The notes: generated from the letters alone by a model not told the origin. A stretch of DNA of 64,000 nucleotides from Streptomyces sp. NBC_01244 (GCF_035987325.1 NZ_CP108488.1:5766001-5830000); one strand, 5' to 3'; counted from the stretch's first letter, positions 1 through 10,125 are shown. Numbers and translations: made by a program.

Positions 1-1164
1 GGTGACCTCATCGCCGAGGCGATGGACAAGGTCGGCAAGGACGGTGTCATCACCGTCGAGGAGTCCAACGCCTTCGGCCTGGAGCTCGAGTTCACCGAGG
101 GCATGGCCTTCGACAAGGGCTACCTGTCCCCGTACATGGTCTCCGACCAGGAGCGTATGGAGGCCATCCTCGATGACCCGTACATCCTGATCAACCAGGG
201 CAAGATCTCCTCCATCCAGGACCTCCTGCCGCTGCTCGAGAAGGTCATCCAGGCCGGCGCCTCCAAGCCGCTCCTGATCATCGCCGAGGACGTCGAGGGC
301 GAGGCGCTCTCCACCCTCGTCGTCAACAAGATCCGTGGCACCTTCAACGCCGTCGCCGTCAAGGCGCCCGGCTTCGGTGACCGCCGCAAGGCGATGCTCC
401 AGGACATGGCCACCCTCACCGGTGCCACCGTCATCGCCGAAGAGGTCGGCCTCAAGCTCGACCAGGCCGGTCTGGACGTACTGGGCTCCGCCCGCCGCGT
501 CACGATCTCCAAGGACAGCACCACCATCGTCGACGGTGGCGGCTCTTCCGACGAGGTCCTCGGCCGCGTCAACCAGATCAAGGCCGAGATCGAGTCCACC
601 GACTCGGACTGGGACCGCGAGAAGCTGCAGGAGCGCCTGGCGAAGCTCGCCGGCGGCGTCTGCGTCATCAAGGTCGGCGCCGCCACCGAGGTGGAGCTCA
701 AGGAGAAGAAGCACCGTCTCGAGGACGCCATCTCGGCGACCCGCGCCGCGGTCGAGGAGGGCATCGTCTCCGGCGGTGGCTCCGCTCTCGTCCACGCCGT
801 GAAGGTGCTGGAAGGCAACCTGGGCCTGTCGGGCGACGAGGCCACCGGTGTCGCGGTCGTGCGCCGCGCCGCCGTCGAGCCGCTGCGCTGGATCGCGGAG
901 AACGCCGGCCTCGAGGGCTACGTCATCACCGCGAAGGTCGCCGAGCTCGAGAAGGGCCAGGGCTTCAACGCCGCCACCGGCGAGTACGGCGACCTGGTCA
1001 AGGCCGGCGTCATCGACCCGGTCAAGGTCACCCGCTCCGCGCTGGAGAACGCCGCTTCCATCGCGTCGCTGCTGCTCACGACCGAGACCCTGGTCGTCGA
1101 GAAGCCGGCCGACGACGAGGGCGACGCCGGTCACGGCCACGGTGGCCACGGCCACAGCCACTGA
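1..1164 (+). CDS. groEL1: 60-kDa chaperonin GroEL1, 3' part (5' end outside window)
   Basis: ATP-driven folding chaperonin of the cytosol. The reading frame is open from base 1 (Gly-Asp-Leu-Ile) and gives 387 residues. A full GroEL has about 540, so roughly 150 N-terminal residues, including the first part of the equatorial ATP-binding domain, lie upstream of the window. The apical and second equatorial domains are intact, with typical blocks such as [28 protein letters not shown] and [11 protein letters not shown]. The C-terminus is His-rich ([10 protein letters not shown]) rather than the GGM tail. In actinobacteria this marks the GroEL1 paralogue, normally encoded with groES. A strong hairpin follows the gene. 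Identity is certain; the paralogue call rests on the tail and on the neighbouring whiB/sigma/guaB genes. Confidence 0.95.
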   Translation, partial: GDLIAEAMDKVGKDGVITVEESNAFGLELEFTEGMAFDKGYLSPYMVSDQERMEAILDDPYILINQGKISSIQDLLPLLEKVIQAGASKPLLIIAEDVEGEALSTLVVNKIRGTFNAVAVKAPGFGDRRKAMLQDMATLTGATVIAEEVGLKLDQAGLDVLGSARRVTISKDSTTIVDGGGSSDEVLGRVNQIKAEIESTDSDWDREKLQERLAKLAGGVCVIKVGAATEVELKEKKHRLEDAISATRAAVEEGIVSGGGSALVHAVKVLEGNLGLSGDEATGVAVVRRAAVEPLRWIAENAGLEGYVITAKVAELEKGQGFNAATGEYGDLVKAGVIDPVKVTRSALENAASIASLLLTTETLVVEKPADDEGDAGHGHGGHGHSH

Positions 1165-1172
1165 CCTCGTCG

Positions 1173-1208
1173 GTAAGCACGGCGAGTAAGCACGGCGAGT
1201 AAGCACGG
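1173..1208 (+). repeat. 13-bp tandem repeat (about 2.8 copies) just after groEL1
   Basis: The unit GTAAGCACGGCGA occurs at 1173-1185 and 1186-1198, and as a truncated copy at 1199-1208, between the groEL1 stop codon and its terminator hairpin. Each unit contains TAA. It is probably a slippage product with no known role. Confidence 0.8.
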
Positions 1209-1209
1209 A

Positions 1210-1250
1210 AAGCCCCGGTCACCGCTGCCAAGCGGTGGTGACCGGGGCTT
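1210..1250. terminator. Hairpin terminator between groEL1 and the convergent SnoaL-like gene
   Basis: The inverted repeat AAGCCCCGGTCACC / GGTGACCGGGGCTT has perfect 14-bp outer arms and a short GC-rich inner loop, followed by TTTT on the plus strand. It sits between convergent genes, so it can serve both directions. Confidence 0.85.
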
Positions 1251-1280
1251 TTCCGTGTGCCGCAGACCCGGCGCGAAGAG

Positions 1281-1979
1281 CTATCCGGGCATCATGCCCA
1301 TCTGGCGCATCAGGCCCGGGGCGTCGTAGTACCACCAGTCCTCGGCGATCCGGCCGTTCTCGATCCGGCAGGTCGTACAGCCCGACATGGTGAATTCCTT
1401 GCCGGTCGGCGAGACCCCCATGAACTCGCCCTTGTGGGTGCCCTTCCAGTCCCACAGGGTGGTGACGCAGTCGCCTTCGGCGATCTGGCGCGTCATGTCG
1501 AAGGTCATGTCGAAGGCGCCCCGCCACATGCCGACGGTCTTGCGGATGCCTTCGCGGCCGTTGCCCTGGCCGGCGCTCTCCATGATGTCGTGGGTGACGT
1601 AGTCGGCCGCGATGCACTCTTGGACGGCGTCGAAGTTGCCCTTGCCCACGACCTCCTCGAGGAAGCGGTTCACGACGAGCTTGTTGAGGTACTCGTCACG
1701 GACCACGTCGAGGTTCATGAACTTCGGCATGCCGTCGCAGAGGGCCACCATCTCCTGGAACATCCGGTCGGTTTCCGGGAGCTGGGAGTTCCTCATGGCC
1801 TCTTCGTACGAGGGGAATTCGACGAGGTCCACGTAGTGGGTCTTGGAGTCGCGGTCCCTGCCGATGAGGGTGTGGGTGACCGTGCGCTTTCCGGCGGTCT
1901 GCTCGGCATAGCGGTCGATGAGACTGTTCATCTCGTCGAAGCGCTTGGTCTCGTAGTCGATCACTTGTACGAATGTCAT
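1281..1979 (-). CDS. SnoaL-like polyketide cyclase / ester cyclase family protein, two-domain
   Basis: A 232-residue protein. Residues 1-100 look like a small alpha/beta-barrel domain with an unassigned fold. Residues about 105-230 resemble the NTF2/SnoaL fold (a helix-rich start, then WDWKGTHKGEF and the GRIAEDWWYYD strand typical of SnoaL-like proteins). SnoaL relatives cyclise polyketides or act as small-molecule isomerases and hydrolases; no substrate can be read here. The start at 1979 is supported by GGGAGG 8 bases upstream. The gene lies 102 bp downstream of the SDR gene on the same strand, so readthrough is possible. It is not obviously part of a biosynthetic cluster. Confidence 0.7.
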   Translation of the reverse strand: MTFVQVIDYETKRFDEMNSLIDRYAEQTAGKRTVTHTLIGRDRDSKTHYVDLVEFPSYEEAMRNSQLPETDRMFQEMVALCDGMPKFMNLDVVRDEYLNKLVVNRFLEEVVGKGNFDAVQECIAADYVTHDIMESAGQGNGREGIRKTVGMWRGAFDMTFDMTRQIAEGDCVTTLWDWKGTHKGEFMGVSPTGKEFTMSGCTTCRIENGRIAEDWWYYDAPGLMRQMGMMPG

Positions 1980-2081
1980 CGCGTCGCCTCCCGCGCTGGA
2001 TGGGACACATCCAGTCTAGGGAGATTTCACCCATATGCCGCGTTTACCCACAGGTCATCACGGGCCCGGTTGCCCGCCCGG

Positions 2082-2855
2082 TTATTGGGGCCCGTACTTG
2101 CGCCCCGTCCGCGAGGACACCCCGCCCAGCAGTCCCCGCGGGGTCAGCTTCACCACGCTCATCAGTGCCTTGTACCGCGGGTCCGGGATCGACACCGTCT
2201 TGCCCCGCGCCAGATCGGCCAGGGCCGCCGCCACCAGCTTGTCGGCGTCGAGCCACATCCAGCCGGGGATGTTGTCCGTGCCCATGCCGGCCCGCTCGTG
2301 GAACTCGGTCCGGACGAAGCCCGGGCACAGCGCCATCAGCCGTACGCCCGAGCCGGTCAGGTCCTTGGCCGCACCCTGGGTGAACTGCACGACCCAGGCC
2401 TTGCTCGCCCCGTACGTGCCGCGCGGCAGGAAGGCGGCCACCGAGGCCACGTTGATCACGCCGCCGCGCCCGCGCGAGCGCATCGGCTCCACGGCCGCCG
2501 AGGTCAGCCGCAGCACGGCCTCGATGTGGACCTTCAGCATGGTCAGCTCGTCGGCCATGGAGACCTCGAGGTAGCGGCCCTTGTTGCCGAAGCCCGCGTT
2601 GTTCACCAACAGGTCCACGGGGTGCTTGCGGTCGGCGAGGCGCTCCTCGACCGCCGTGATGCCCTCCTCGGTGGAGAGGTCGGCGGCCAGCACCTCCGCC
2701 TCGATCCCGTGCCGGTCGTGCAGCTCGGTGGCCTGCTCGCCGAGCCGCTTCGTGTCCCGGGCCACCAGGACCAGGTTGTGCCCCTGGGCGGCGAGCCGCC
2801 GGGCGAAGGCGGCGCCGATGCCCGCCGTGGATCCCGTAATCAACGCAGTCGTCAT
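2082..2855 (-). CDS. Short-chain dehydrogenase/reductase (SDR)
   Basis: A classical SDR oxidoreductase of 257 residues. The NAD(P) motif TGSTAGIG is at residues 8-15, NNAG at 85-88, catalytic Ser near 138, and the Y148-x3-K152 pair in YGASK. Lengths and spacings are canonical. An Arg in VARDTKR just after beta-2 favours NADP(H). The substrate cannot be predicted. The start codon lies 9 bp after the stop of the upstream MOSC gene, so the two are probably one transcript. The ribosome site is weak, which fits translational coupling to MOSC. Confidence 0.9.
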   Translation of the reverse strand: MTTALITGSTAGIGAAFARRLAAQGHNLVLVARDTKRLGEQATELHDRHGIEAEVLAADLSTEEGITAVEERLADRKHPVDLLVNNAGFGNKGRYLEVSMADELTMLKVHIEAVLRLTSAAVEPMRSRGRGGVINVASVAAFLPRGTYGASKAWVVQFTQGAAKDLTGSGVRLMALCPGFVRTEFHERAGMGTDNIPGWMWLDADKLVAAALADLARGKTVSIPDPRYKALMSVVKLTPRGLLGGVSSRTGRKYGPQ

Positions 2856-2864
2856 AGGCGCAAC

Positions 2865-3542
2865 CTAGTCGCCCCGCTTCCCGTACTTCTCCACGTGGGC
2901 CAGCGCCTTGTCCCGAGCCTCCGGCTCCAGTGCGTCGCCCGCCGCCAGCGTGCGCGGCAGCAGATCCCGCTCGGTGGTGAAGGCGCGGAACCAGAACTCC
3001 ACCGTCACCTCGTGGTCCGGGCGGTGCACGACCTCGATGGTGTCGCCGGGGGAGACCGAGCCCTCCCGAAGGACCCGCAGGTAGGCGCCCGGCCGGGCTT
3101 CCTGCGTGAACCGCTTGACCCAGGCCTTCTCGCCGAGCATCCCCTGGAAGGTCCGGCACGGGATACGGGCCGAGGCCACCTCGAGGAGCAGATCGGGGCC
3201 GACCCGCCACCGCTCGCCGAGCAGCGCGCCGTTCACGTCGAGACCGGAGGTGGTGAAGTTCTCGCCGAAGATCCCGCCGGGCAGTTCGCGGCCGAGCTCG
3301 CCCTCCCACCACTCCAGGTCCTCGCGGGCGTACGCGTACACGGCCTGGTGGTCACCGCCGTGATGGCGCAGATGGCAGACGTCGTCCCCCTCCACGCCGC
3401 TCGCGCCGACACCCTTGGGTCCCGGCGCGAAGACCCGTACGGGTCCCGGCGCCGGAATCTTGCCGTGACCGGTCAGCCCGTCCGGGGCGTCGGTGTAGTC
3501 GACGGCCGTCGCGCGGCCGAGGTTCACGGAGATCAGATGCAT
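2865..3542 (-). CDS. MOSC domain-containing protein (YiiM-like)
   Basis: A 225-residue MOSC (molybdenum cofactor sulfurase C-terminal) domain protein. The conserved cysteine of the fold is in ARIPCRTFQ (Cys129), preceded by GENFTTSGLDVN and followed by the GAYLRVLREG strand. Family members bind the molybdenum cofactor and reduce N-hydroxylated compounds (YiiM, mARC). It is the first gene of a probable two-gene unit with the SDR 9 bp downstream, which could supply reductant; that pairing is inference. A TAGCGT -10-like hexamer lies 8 bp upstream of the ATG, suggesting a short or leaderless mRNA. It is divergent from the lysR gene across 80 bp. Confidence 0.88.
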   Translation of the reverse strand: MHLISVNLGRATAVDYTDAPDGLTGHGKIPAPGPVRVFAPGPKGVGASGVEGDDVCHLRHHGGDHQAVYAYAREDLEWWEGELGRELPGGIFGENFTTSGLDVNGALLGERWRVGPDLLLEVASARIPCRTFQGMLGEKAWVKRFTQEARPGAYLRVLREGSVSPGDTIEVVHRPDHEVTVEFWFRAFTTERDLLPRTLAAGDALEPEARDKALAHVEKYGKRGD

Positions 3543-3610
3543 GGCCCCACGCTAGCCGAATCACCTCAAAGGCAGCCCGGGATTATTCGCGCCGACATCA
3601 AAGCACCCCT

Positions 3611-3616
3611 TATGCT
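3611..3616 (+). promoter_or_regulatory. -10 element for a leaderless lysR transcript
   Basis: TATGCT (near-consensus TATAAT) ends 6 bases before the GTG start at 3623. The expected transcription start therefore coincides with the start codon, and no Shine-Dalgarno sequence lies in between. The -35 region is unclear. Confidence 0.5.
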
Positions 3617-3622
3617 CGAAGG

Positions 3623-4522
3623 GTGATCGAGGCACGCCATCTCCGAGTTCTGCGCGCTGTCGCCGGAACCGGGTCCTTCTCCGCCGCCGCCCGCGAGCTC
3701 GGCTGCACCCAGCCGGCCGTCTCCCAGCAGATGAAGGCGCTGGAGCAGTCCGCCGGCACCCCGCTGCTGATCCGCACCGGGCGCGAAATGCGCCTCACCC
3801 AGGCCGGTGAGGCGCTGGTCCGGCATGCCGCCGGGATCCTCGCCGGGCTGACGGCCGCCGAGGAGGAGGTCGCGGCCATCGCCGGGCTGCGCGCCGGCCG
3901 GGTCCGCCTGGTCTCCTTCCCCAGCGGCAGTTCCACGCTGGTGCCGACCGCGCTCGCGGCGATGCGCGCCGAGCATCCGGGGACCCGGATCTCGCTGGTC
4001 GAGGCGGAGCCGCCGCGCTCGGTGGAGATGCTGCGCGAGGGCGACTGCGATCTCGCACTGGCCTTCCGCTACGGCGGCGCCTCCGGATCGGCGACGGAGT
4101 GGGAGGACCTCGTGGTCCGGCCGCTGCTGACCGACCGGCTCGTCGGGCTGGTGCCCGAGGGGCACCGGCTGGCGGGGGCGGAGCGGGTGGGCATGGCGCA
4201 GCTGGCCGACGAGCCCTGGATCGCGGGCTGTCCGCGCTGCCGCCGCCATCTGGTGGAGGTGTGCGAAGCCGTCGGCTTCACCCCGCGCATCGACTTCGCC
4301 ACCGACGACTACCCGGCCGTGGTCGGCCTGGTCGGGGCCGGGCTCGGGGTCGCGGTGCTGCCCGAGCTCGCGGTGGAGTCCGTACGGGCCAAGGGCGTGA
4401 GCACCCTCGTCGTGGAACCGGCCGTCGAGCGGGAGGTCGTCGCGCTGACCCTGCCCGACCTGGCCAGGGTCCCGGCGGTGGCCGCGACCCTGGCCCAGCT
4501 GGAGCGGGCCGCCCGGCGCTGA
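3623..4522 (+). CDS. LysR-family transcriptional regulator
   Basis: A 299-residue regulator. The winged HTH occupies residues 1-60 (IEARHLRVLRAVAGTGSFSA, then LGCTQPAVSQQMKALEQ), a linker helix follows, and residues about 88-290 form a type-2 periplasmic-binding-protein-like effector domain. The GTG start at 3623 sits exactly where transcription from the upstream TATGCT box should begin, so the mRNA is probably leaderless. It is divergent from the MOSC-SDR genes with only 80 bp between them. By the usual LysR arrangement these are its likeliest targets. The inducer cannot be inferred. Confidence 0.92.
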   Translation: MIEARHLRVLRAVAGTGSFSAAARELGCTQPAVSQQMKALEQSAGTPLLIRTGREMRLTQAGEALVRHAAGILAGLTAAEEEVAAIAGLRAGRVRLVSFPSGSSTLVPTALAAMRAEHPGTRISLVEAEPPRSVEMLREGDCDLALAFRYGGASGSATEWEDLVVRPLLTDRLVGLVPEGHRLAGAERVGMAQLADEPWIAGCPRCRRHLVEVCEAVGFTPRIDFATDDYPAVVGLVGAGLGVAVLPELAVESVRAKGVSTLVVEPAVEREVVALTLPDLARVPAVAATLAQLERAARR

Positions 4523-4571
4523 CGTCCTGCGCCGGCGGTCCGGCGCTGACGGTCCGGCCACCCGGCCCATC

Positions 4572-4627
4572 GGCGCCGGATCAGTGGCGCCGGGTCAGTG
4601 GCGCCGGGTCAGTGGCGCCGGACCGGC
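4572..4627 (+). repeat. 14-bp tandem repeat (4 copies) downstream of lysR
   Basis: The unit GGCGCCGGGTCAGT is repeated at 4572, 4586, 4600 and 4614. The first copy has A for G and the last decays after GGCGCCGGA. Each unit contains the palindrome GGCGCC. It lies in the 290-bp gene-free stretch between the convergent lysR and whiD genes and may provide transcription-ending structure. Confidence 0.8.
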
Positions 4628-4716
4628 AGCGCCGGACGGGGCCGCCACGTGAAGGACCGTACGGCGGTACGGCCGGTCGGGTGGCGGACCCGGTCCGGTA
4701 CGTGGCACGCCGGCGC

Positions 4717-4765
4717 GTGCCGGTGCCGTGTGTGCCGGTGCCGTGCCTGTCGGTGCTGTGTCTGT
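4717..4765 (+). repeat. 15-bp tandem repeat (about 3 copies) downstream of whiD
   Basis: Copies GTGCCGGTGCCGTGT (4717), GTGCCGGTGCCGTGC (4732) and CTGTCGGTGCTGTGT (4747) decay progressively. They lie between the lysR and whiD 3' ends. Just beyond, GAAACG and CGTTTC form a small hairpin near 4779-4801 that may end the whiD transcript. Confidence 0.7.
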
Positions 4766-4812
4766 CGACGAGTCGAGGAAACGTTCCTTCGGTCGTTTCG
4801 TGTGAAGCCCGC

Positions 4813-5148
4813 TCAGTGCGGAGCGATCGGCGTGCTCGGTCCGATCGCGCTCGTCGCCGGGATCAGGCGATGGCGTGCGCGGCCCATCAGTTCTTCGCGT
4901 TCGTCCTCGGTGAGGCCGCCCCACACCCCGTAGGGCTCGCGGACGGCGAGTGCGTGTGCGGCGCATTCAGAACGCACCGGGCAGCGCATGCAGACCTCTT
5001 TAGCCGAGGTCTCGCGCGCGCTCCTGGCCGCGCCCCGCTCGCCTTCCGGGTGGAAGAAGAGGGAGCTGTCGACCCCGCGGCAGGCAGCCAGCAGCTGCCA
5101 GTCCCAGAGATCGGCGTTCGGTCCGGGGAGGCGGGAGAAATCTGCCAT
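4813..5148 (-). CDS. whiD: WhiD, WhiB-like [4Fe-4S] developmental regulator
   Basis: A 111-residue Wbl protein needed in Streptomyces for late sporulation. All four cluster-ligating cysteines are present: C23, C53, C56 and C62 (C-x29-C-x2-C-x5-C). The G-V-W-G-G turn is at residues 74-78, followed by a basic C-terminal helix. The start at 5148 (MADFSRLPGPN) has AGAGGA upstream and agrees with the known WhiD N-terminus. An in-frame GTG at 5199 would add 17 residues but is less likely. Wbl proteins act with sigma factors at promoters and respond to oxidants or NO. The gene is divergent from bldM. Its C-terminal tail (after RARHRL) is the variable part of the protein. Confidence 0.95.
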   Translation of the reverse strand: MADFSRLPGPNADLWDWQLLAACRGVDSSLFFHPEGERGAARSARETSAKEVCMRCPVRSECAAHALAVREPYGVWGGLTEDEREELMGRARHRLIPATSAIGPSTPIAPH

Positions 5149-5373
5149 TGGTAGTCCTCTTGGTGCCGGTACTGAGGCGGATACGGTCCATGTCTCCACA
5201 CCTACTGTCGTAGTAGATGTAAATATGACTCATTGGGAATCTAGCCTCAGACATGTGCCAAACGGAAGGAAAGCCGCCAAATAGGGCATACCGTCATCTG
5301 GAGGACACGCGGCGAGTGGCGCCTGCCTTGTGTTCGCTTCCTCACGTAGAGTGCCGAAGGTGTCCGTCCGACC

Positions 5374-5401
5374 CGTAACTCTTTCGAGTGACCATCGTTG
5401 A
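5374..5401 (+). promoter_or_regulatory. Sigma-BldN promoter of bldM
   Basis: CGTAAC at 5374-5379 and CGTTGA at 5396-5401 are separated by 16 bp, which matches the known sigma-BldN consensus of the bldM promoter in S. coelicolor. It lies 126 bp upstream of the bldM ATG. The rest of the 379-bp whiD-bldM intergenic region should hold the whiD promoters, but I could not assign them with confidence. Confidence 0.85.
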
Positions 5402-5527
5402 GAGTGCGAAGGCGGTTGAACCAAGAAGTTCTCGGACAGGTGTCCGGGGGCATCGACCGCACAGGTGACGATACGTACCAGCCTGGAGGCTCAAGGTGAC
5501 GCGCATCAGCAGCTGCGGAGGGCGGTC

Positions 5528-6139
5528 ATGACATCCGTCCTCGTCTGCGACGACTCCCCGCTTGCCCGAGAGGCGCTCCGTCGCGCGGTTGCCACCGTGC
5601 CCGGCGTCGAGCGTGTGACGACGGCTGCCAACGGCGAGGAAGTCCTCCGCCGCTGGGGTGCCGACCGTTCCGACCTGATTCTGATGGATGTACGGATGCC
5701 CGGGCTCGGCGGTGTGGAGACGGTTCGCCGGCTGCTCTCGGCCGACCCCGGCGCCCGCATCATCATGCTGACGGTCGCCGAAGACCTGGACGGCGTGGCC
5801 CTCGCGGTCGCCGCCGGCGCCCGGGGCTATCTGCACAAGGACGCCTCGCGCGCCGAACTGCGGGCCACGGTCACCCAGGCCCTCGCCGACCCGACCTGGA
5901 GGCTGGCCCCGCGCCGGCTCCGCTCGGCCGAGATGGGCGCCGCGCCCACGCTCACCGCGCGCGAGATCCAGGTGTTGGAGGGCATGAGCCACGGCCGGTC
6001 CAATGCGGAGATCGGGCGCGAGCTCTTCCTCTCCGAGGACACGGTCAAGACGCACGCCCGCCGGCTGTTCAAGAAGCTCGGCGCGTCCGACCGGGCGCAC
6101 GCCGTGGCGCTCGGGTTCCGCTGGGGCCTGGTCCGCTGA
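5528..6139 (+). CDS. bldM: BldM, atypical NarL-type orphan response regulator
   Basis: A 203-residue developmental regulator. The receiver domain is residues 1-120, with the acidic pair D8-D9, D54 in LILMDVRMPG and a Lys in GYLHKDA. A LuxR-type HTH follows at about 138-203 (LTAREIQVLEGMSHG, then FLSEDTVKTHARRLFKKLG). No kinase gene is adjacent. In studied Streptomyces, BldM activity does not require phosphorylation; it acts as a homodimer or as a heterodimer with WhiI. The ATG at 5528 has GGAGGG immediately upstream and gives the known protein length; an in-frame GTG at 5465 is rejected. It is transcribed from the sigma-BldN promoter at 5374. Confidence 0.96.
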   Translation: MTSVLVCDDSPLAREALRRAVATVPGVERVTTAANGEEVLRRWGADRSDLILMDVRMPGLGGVETVRRLLSADPGARIIMLTVAEDLDGVALAVAAGARGYLHKDASRAELRATVTQALADPTWRLAPRRLRSAEMGAAPTLTAREIQVLEGMSHGRSNAEIGRELFLSEDTVKTHARRLFKKLGASDRAHAVALGFRWGLVR

Positions 6140-6401
6140 CCGCGCGACCGCCGGCCCTCACCGGCCGGCGGTGCCGCGGGCGGGCCGGCCCGCCCGGCTC
6201 CCCGGATCTCCCGGTCCCGACCGCCCACCGGAATCTCCCGCCGTCGGATCCGCCGCACCCTGGTGCGTACCGGGGATTGACGGTGCACAATCCGGGGGAC
6301 GTGTCGCTTCGGGCGCGATGCCGCATGCTTGAGGGTGTGGCGCATCCTGGAGATGTCGCCGCGGGGACGATTCGGCCGAGCGGGAGGGGAGGGGCCAGAG
6401 C

Positions 6402-7139
6402 ATGAGTTCCGGTGCACCCACCCCGCACAACCCGTCGACGCATAACGCTTCGACGCACAACACGGGCCGCGGTGCCGCGAATACTCCGGCGCCAAGGCAC
6501 CATGGATTGATGCGCGACGACGAGGCCCCGGGGTCACCCGCGACCACAGGCGGCAGCGGCGCCTCCCGAAACAGCGGCGACAGTACCGTCAGCGCGCTCG
6601 TACGCCGTGCGGTGGAAGGCGACGAGCAGGCCACCCACGATCTGCTCGCCTTCGTGCACCCCCTCGCCATCCGCTACTGCCGCTCCCGCCTGTCGCGACT
6701 TCCGGGTGACGCTCGTCACTTCGTGGAGGACCTCGCGCAGGAGGTCTGCGTCGCCGTGCTGATGGCGCTGCCGCGCTACCGCGACACCGGGCGCCCCTTC
6801 GAAGCCTTCGTCTTCGCCATCGCCGCGCACAAGGTCGCCGATCTCCAGCGGGCCGCCATGCGCCATCCGGGCAGTACGGCCGTGCCCTCCGACGAGATGC
6901 CGGAACGGCCCGACGACTCCCTGGGTCCGGAGGAGCGCGCGCTGCTGAGCAGTGACGCCGCCTGGGCCAAGAAGCTGCTCGCCAATCTGCCGGAGAACCA
7001 GCGCGAGCTCCTGGTCCTGCGCGTGGCCGTCGGGCTGACCGCCGAAGAGACCGGGCAGATGCTCGGGATGTCCCCCGGGGCGGTGCGCGTCGCCCAGCAC
7101 CGGGCGCTGAGCCGGCTCCGTGCGCTCGCAGAGCAGTAG
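6402..7139 (+). CDS. ECF-like RNA polymerase sigma factor, SigD/ShbA type
   Basis: A 245-residue sigma-70 family protein. The N-terminal 60 residues are low-complexity (Asn/Thr/His/Gly). Region 2 covers about 62-135 ([17 protein letters not shown], then [20 protein letters not shown]) and region 4 about 185-245 ([20 protein letters not shown], then [18 protein letters not shown]). The position directly upstream of guaB, and next to whiB-like and groEL1 genes, parallels mycobacterial sigD-guaB2. In S. griseus the ShbA sigma factor that drives hrdB is of this type; that assignment is from memory. The start at 6402 has a GGGAGGGGAGGGG tract upstream. An internal ATG at 6510 would remove the disordered tail and cannot be excluded. 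No anti-sigma gene follows. Confidence 0.85.
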   Translation: MSSGAPTPHNPSTHNASTHNTGRGAANTPAPRHHGLMRDDEAPGSPATTGGSGASRNSGDSTVSALVRRAVEGDEQATHDLLAFVHPLAIRYCRSRLSRLPGDARHFVEDLAQEVCVAVLMALPRYRDTGRPFEAFVFAIAAHKVADLQRAAMRHPGSTAVPSDEMPERPDDSLGPEERALLSSDAAWAKKLLANLPENQRELLVLRVAVGLTAEETGQMLGMSPGAVRVAQHRALSRLRALAEQ

Positions 7140-7157
7140 GCCGTACGGGGTTTTTCC

Positions 7158-8770
<1,613 letters not shown>

Positions 8771-8783
8771 TACCAGCAGCTCA

Positions 8784-8815
8784 GGAGGGGCGGGCCCGCA
8801 CGGGTCCGCCCCTCC
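8784..8815 (+). terminator. Hairpin terminator after guaB
   Basis: GGAGGGGCGGGCCC - GCAC - GGGTCCGCCCCTCC forms a 14-bp stem with one mismatch, 14 bp after the guaB stop codon. No T-run follows, as is usual in Streptomyces. Confidence 0.7.
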
Positions 8816-8915
8816 GGCGTGCCCGGCGGGTGCGTCCGTACAGCGGTCACCGGAACGCGGCGCGCCGGGGTTCGGGGATACTGGACGGGCAGACCCAGAG
8901 GAAAGGCCACCACAC

Positions 8916-10040
8916 GTGACTGAGATCGAGATCGGGCGCGGCAAGCGCGGCCGCCGGGCGTACGCGTTCGATGACATCGCCATCGTCCCCAGCCGCCGGA
9001 CCCGGGACCCGAAGGAGGTCTCGATCGCCTGGCAGATCGACGCCTACCGCTTCGAGCTCCCGTTCCTGGCCGCTCCCATGGACTCGGTCGTCTCCCCGCA
9101 GACCGCCATCCGCATCGGCGAGCTCGGCGGCCTCGGCGTGCTGAACCTCGAAGGTCTGTGGACCCGGTACGAGGACCCGCAGCCGCTGCTGGACGAGATC
9201 GCGGAGCTGGACGAGGAGTCCGCCACCCGCCGTCTCCAGGAGATCTACTCCGCCCCCATCCAGGCGGACCTGATCCGTCAGCGGATCAAGGAGGTGCGCG
9301 ACTCCGGTGTCGTCACCGCCGCCGCGCTCTCCCCGCAGCGCACGGCCGAGTTCTCCAAGGCCGTCGTCGACGCGGGCGTGGACATCTTCGTGATCCGCGG
9401 CACCACCGTGTCGGCGGAGCACGTCTCCGGCGCCGCCGAGCCGCTGAACCTCAAGCAGTTCATCTACGAGCTCGACGTCCCGGTCATCGTGGGCGGCTGC
9501 GCCACCTACACCGCGGCCCTGCACCTGATGCGCACCGGCGCGGCCGGTGTCCTGGTCGGCTTCGGCGGCGGCGCCGCGCACACCACGCGCAACGTGCTGG
9601 GCATCCAGGTCCCGATGGCCACCGCCGTCGCCGACGTGGCCGCGGCCCGCCGCGACTACATGGACGAGTCCGGCGGCCGCTACGTGCACGTCATCGCCGA
9701 CGGCGGCGTGGGCTGGTCCGGCGACATCCCGAAGGCCGTCGCCTGCGGCGCCGACGCCGTGATGATGGGCTCCCCGCTGGCCCGTGCCACCGACGCGCCC
9801 GGCAAGGGCAACCACTGGGGCATGGAGGCCGTCCACGAGGACGTGCCGCGCGGCAAGAAGGTCGACCTCGGCACGGTCGGCACCACCGAGGAGATCCTCA
9901 CCGGCCCGTCGCACTCACCGGACGGCTCGATGAACATCTTCGGCGCGCTGCGCCGCTCGATGGCCACCACCGGCTACAGCGAGCTCAAGGAGTTCCAGCG
10001 GGTCGAGGTCACGATCGCGGACTCGCAGCACAGCCGCTGA
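8916..10040 (+). CDS. guaB3: GuaB3 family IMP dehydrogenase-related protein
   Basis: A 374-residue IMPDH/GMP-reductase barrel without CBS domains (RAYAFDDIAIVPSRR at the start, then LAAPMDSVVSPQTA). The loop equivalent to the IMPDH active site reads GGGAAHTTR, so His replaces the catalytic Cys of GSICTTR in the neighbouring GuaB. The protein ends with the SMNIFGALRRSMATTGY block. It follows guaB, as guaB3 follows guaB2 in mycobacteria. The reaction carried out by actinobacterial GuaB3 is not settled. The GTG start has GAGGAAAGG upstream. Confidence 0.9.
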   Translation: MTEIEIGRGKRGRRAYAFDDIAIVPSRRTRDPKEVSIAWQIDAYRFELPFLAAPMDSVVSPQTAIRIGELGGLGVLNLEGLWTRYEDPQPLLDEIAELDEESATRRLQEIYSAPIQADLIRQRIKEVRDSGVVTAAALSPQRTAEFSKAVVDAGVDIFVIRGTTVSAEHVSGAAEPLNLKQFIYELDVPVIVGGCATYTAALHLMRTGAAGVLVGFGGGAAHTTRNVLGIQVPMATAVADVAAARRDYMDESGGRYVHVIADGGVGWSGDIPKAVACGADAVMMGSPLARATDAPGKGNHWGMEAVHEDVPRGKKVDLGTVGTTEEILTGPSHSPDGSMNIFGALRRSMATTGYSELKEFQRVEVTIADSQHSR

Positions 10041-10059
10041 CGCCCGTCCCGTACCGCCT

Positions 10060-10093
10060 GAGGCCCGGCTTCCCCTGTGGGGAGCCGGGCCTC
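10060..10093 (+). terminator. Hairpin terminator after guaB3
   Basis: GAGGCCCGGCTTCCCC and GGGGAGCCGGGCCTC form a 15-bp stem with one bulged T and a 3-nt loop, 20 bp after the guaB3 stop codon. Confidence 0.8.
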
Positions 10094-10125
10094 GGGCGTG
10101 CCGGGGGTGCGCGGCCGGGGTCCGG

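Noticed and set aside
1257..3626. Long open frame on the plus strand (about 789 codons) opposite the SnoaL-like, SDR and MOSC genes
   Set aside because: It is the antisense shadow of three genes with clear motifs; such long open frames are expected from high GC at third codon positions.
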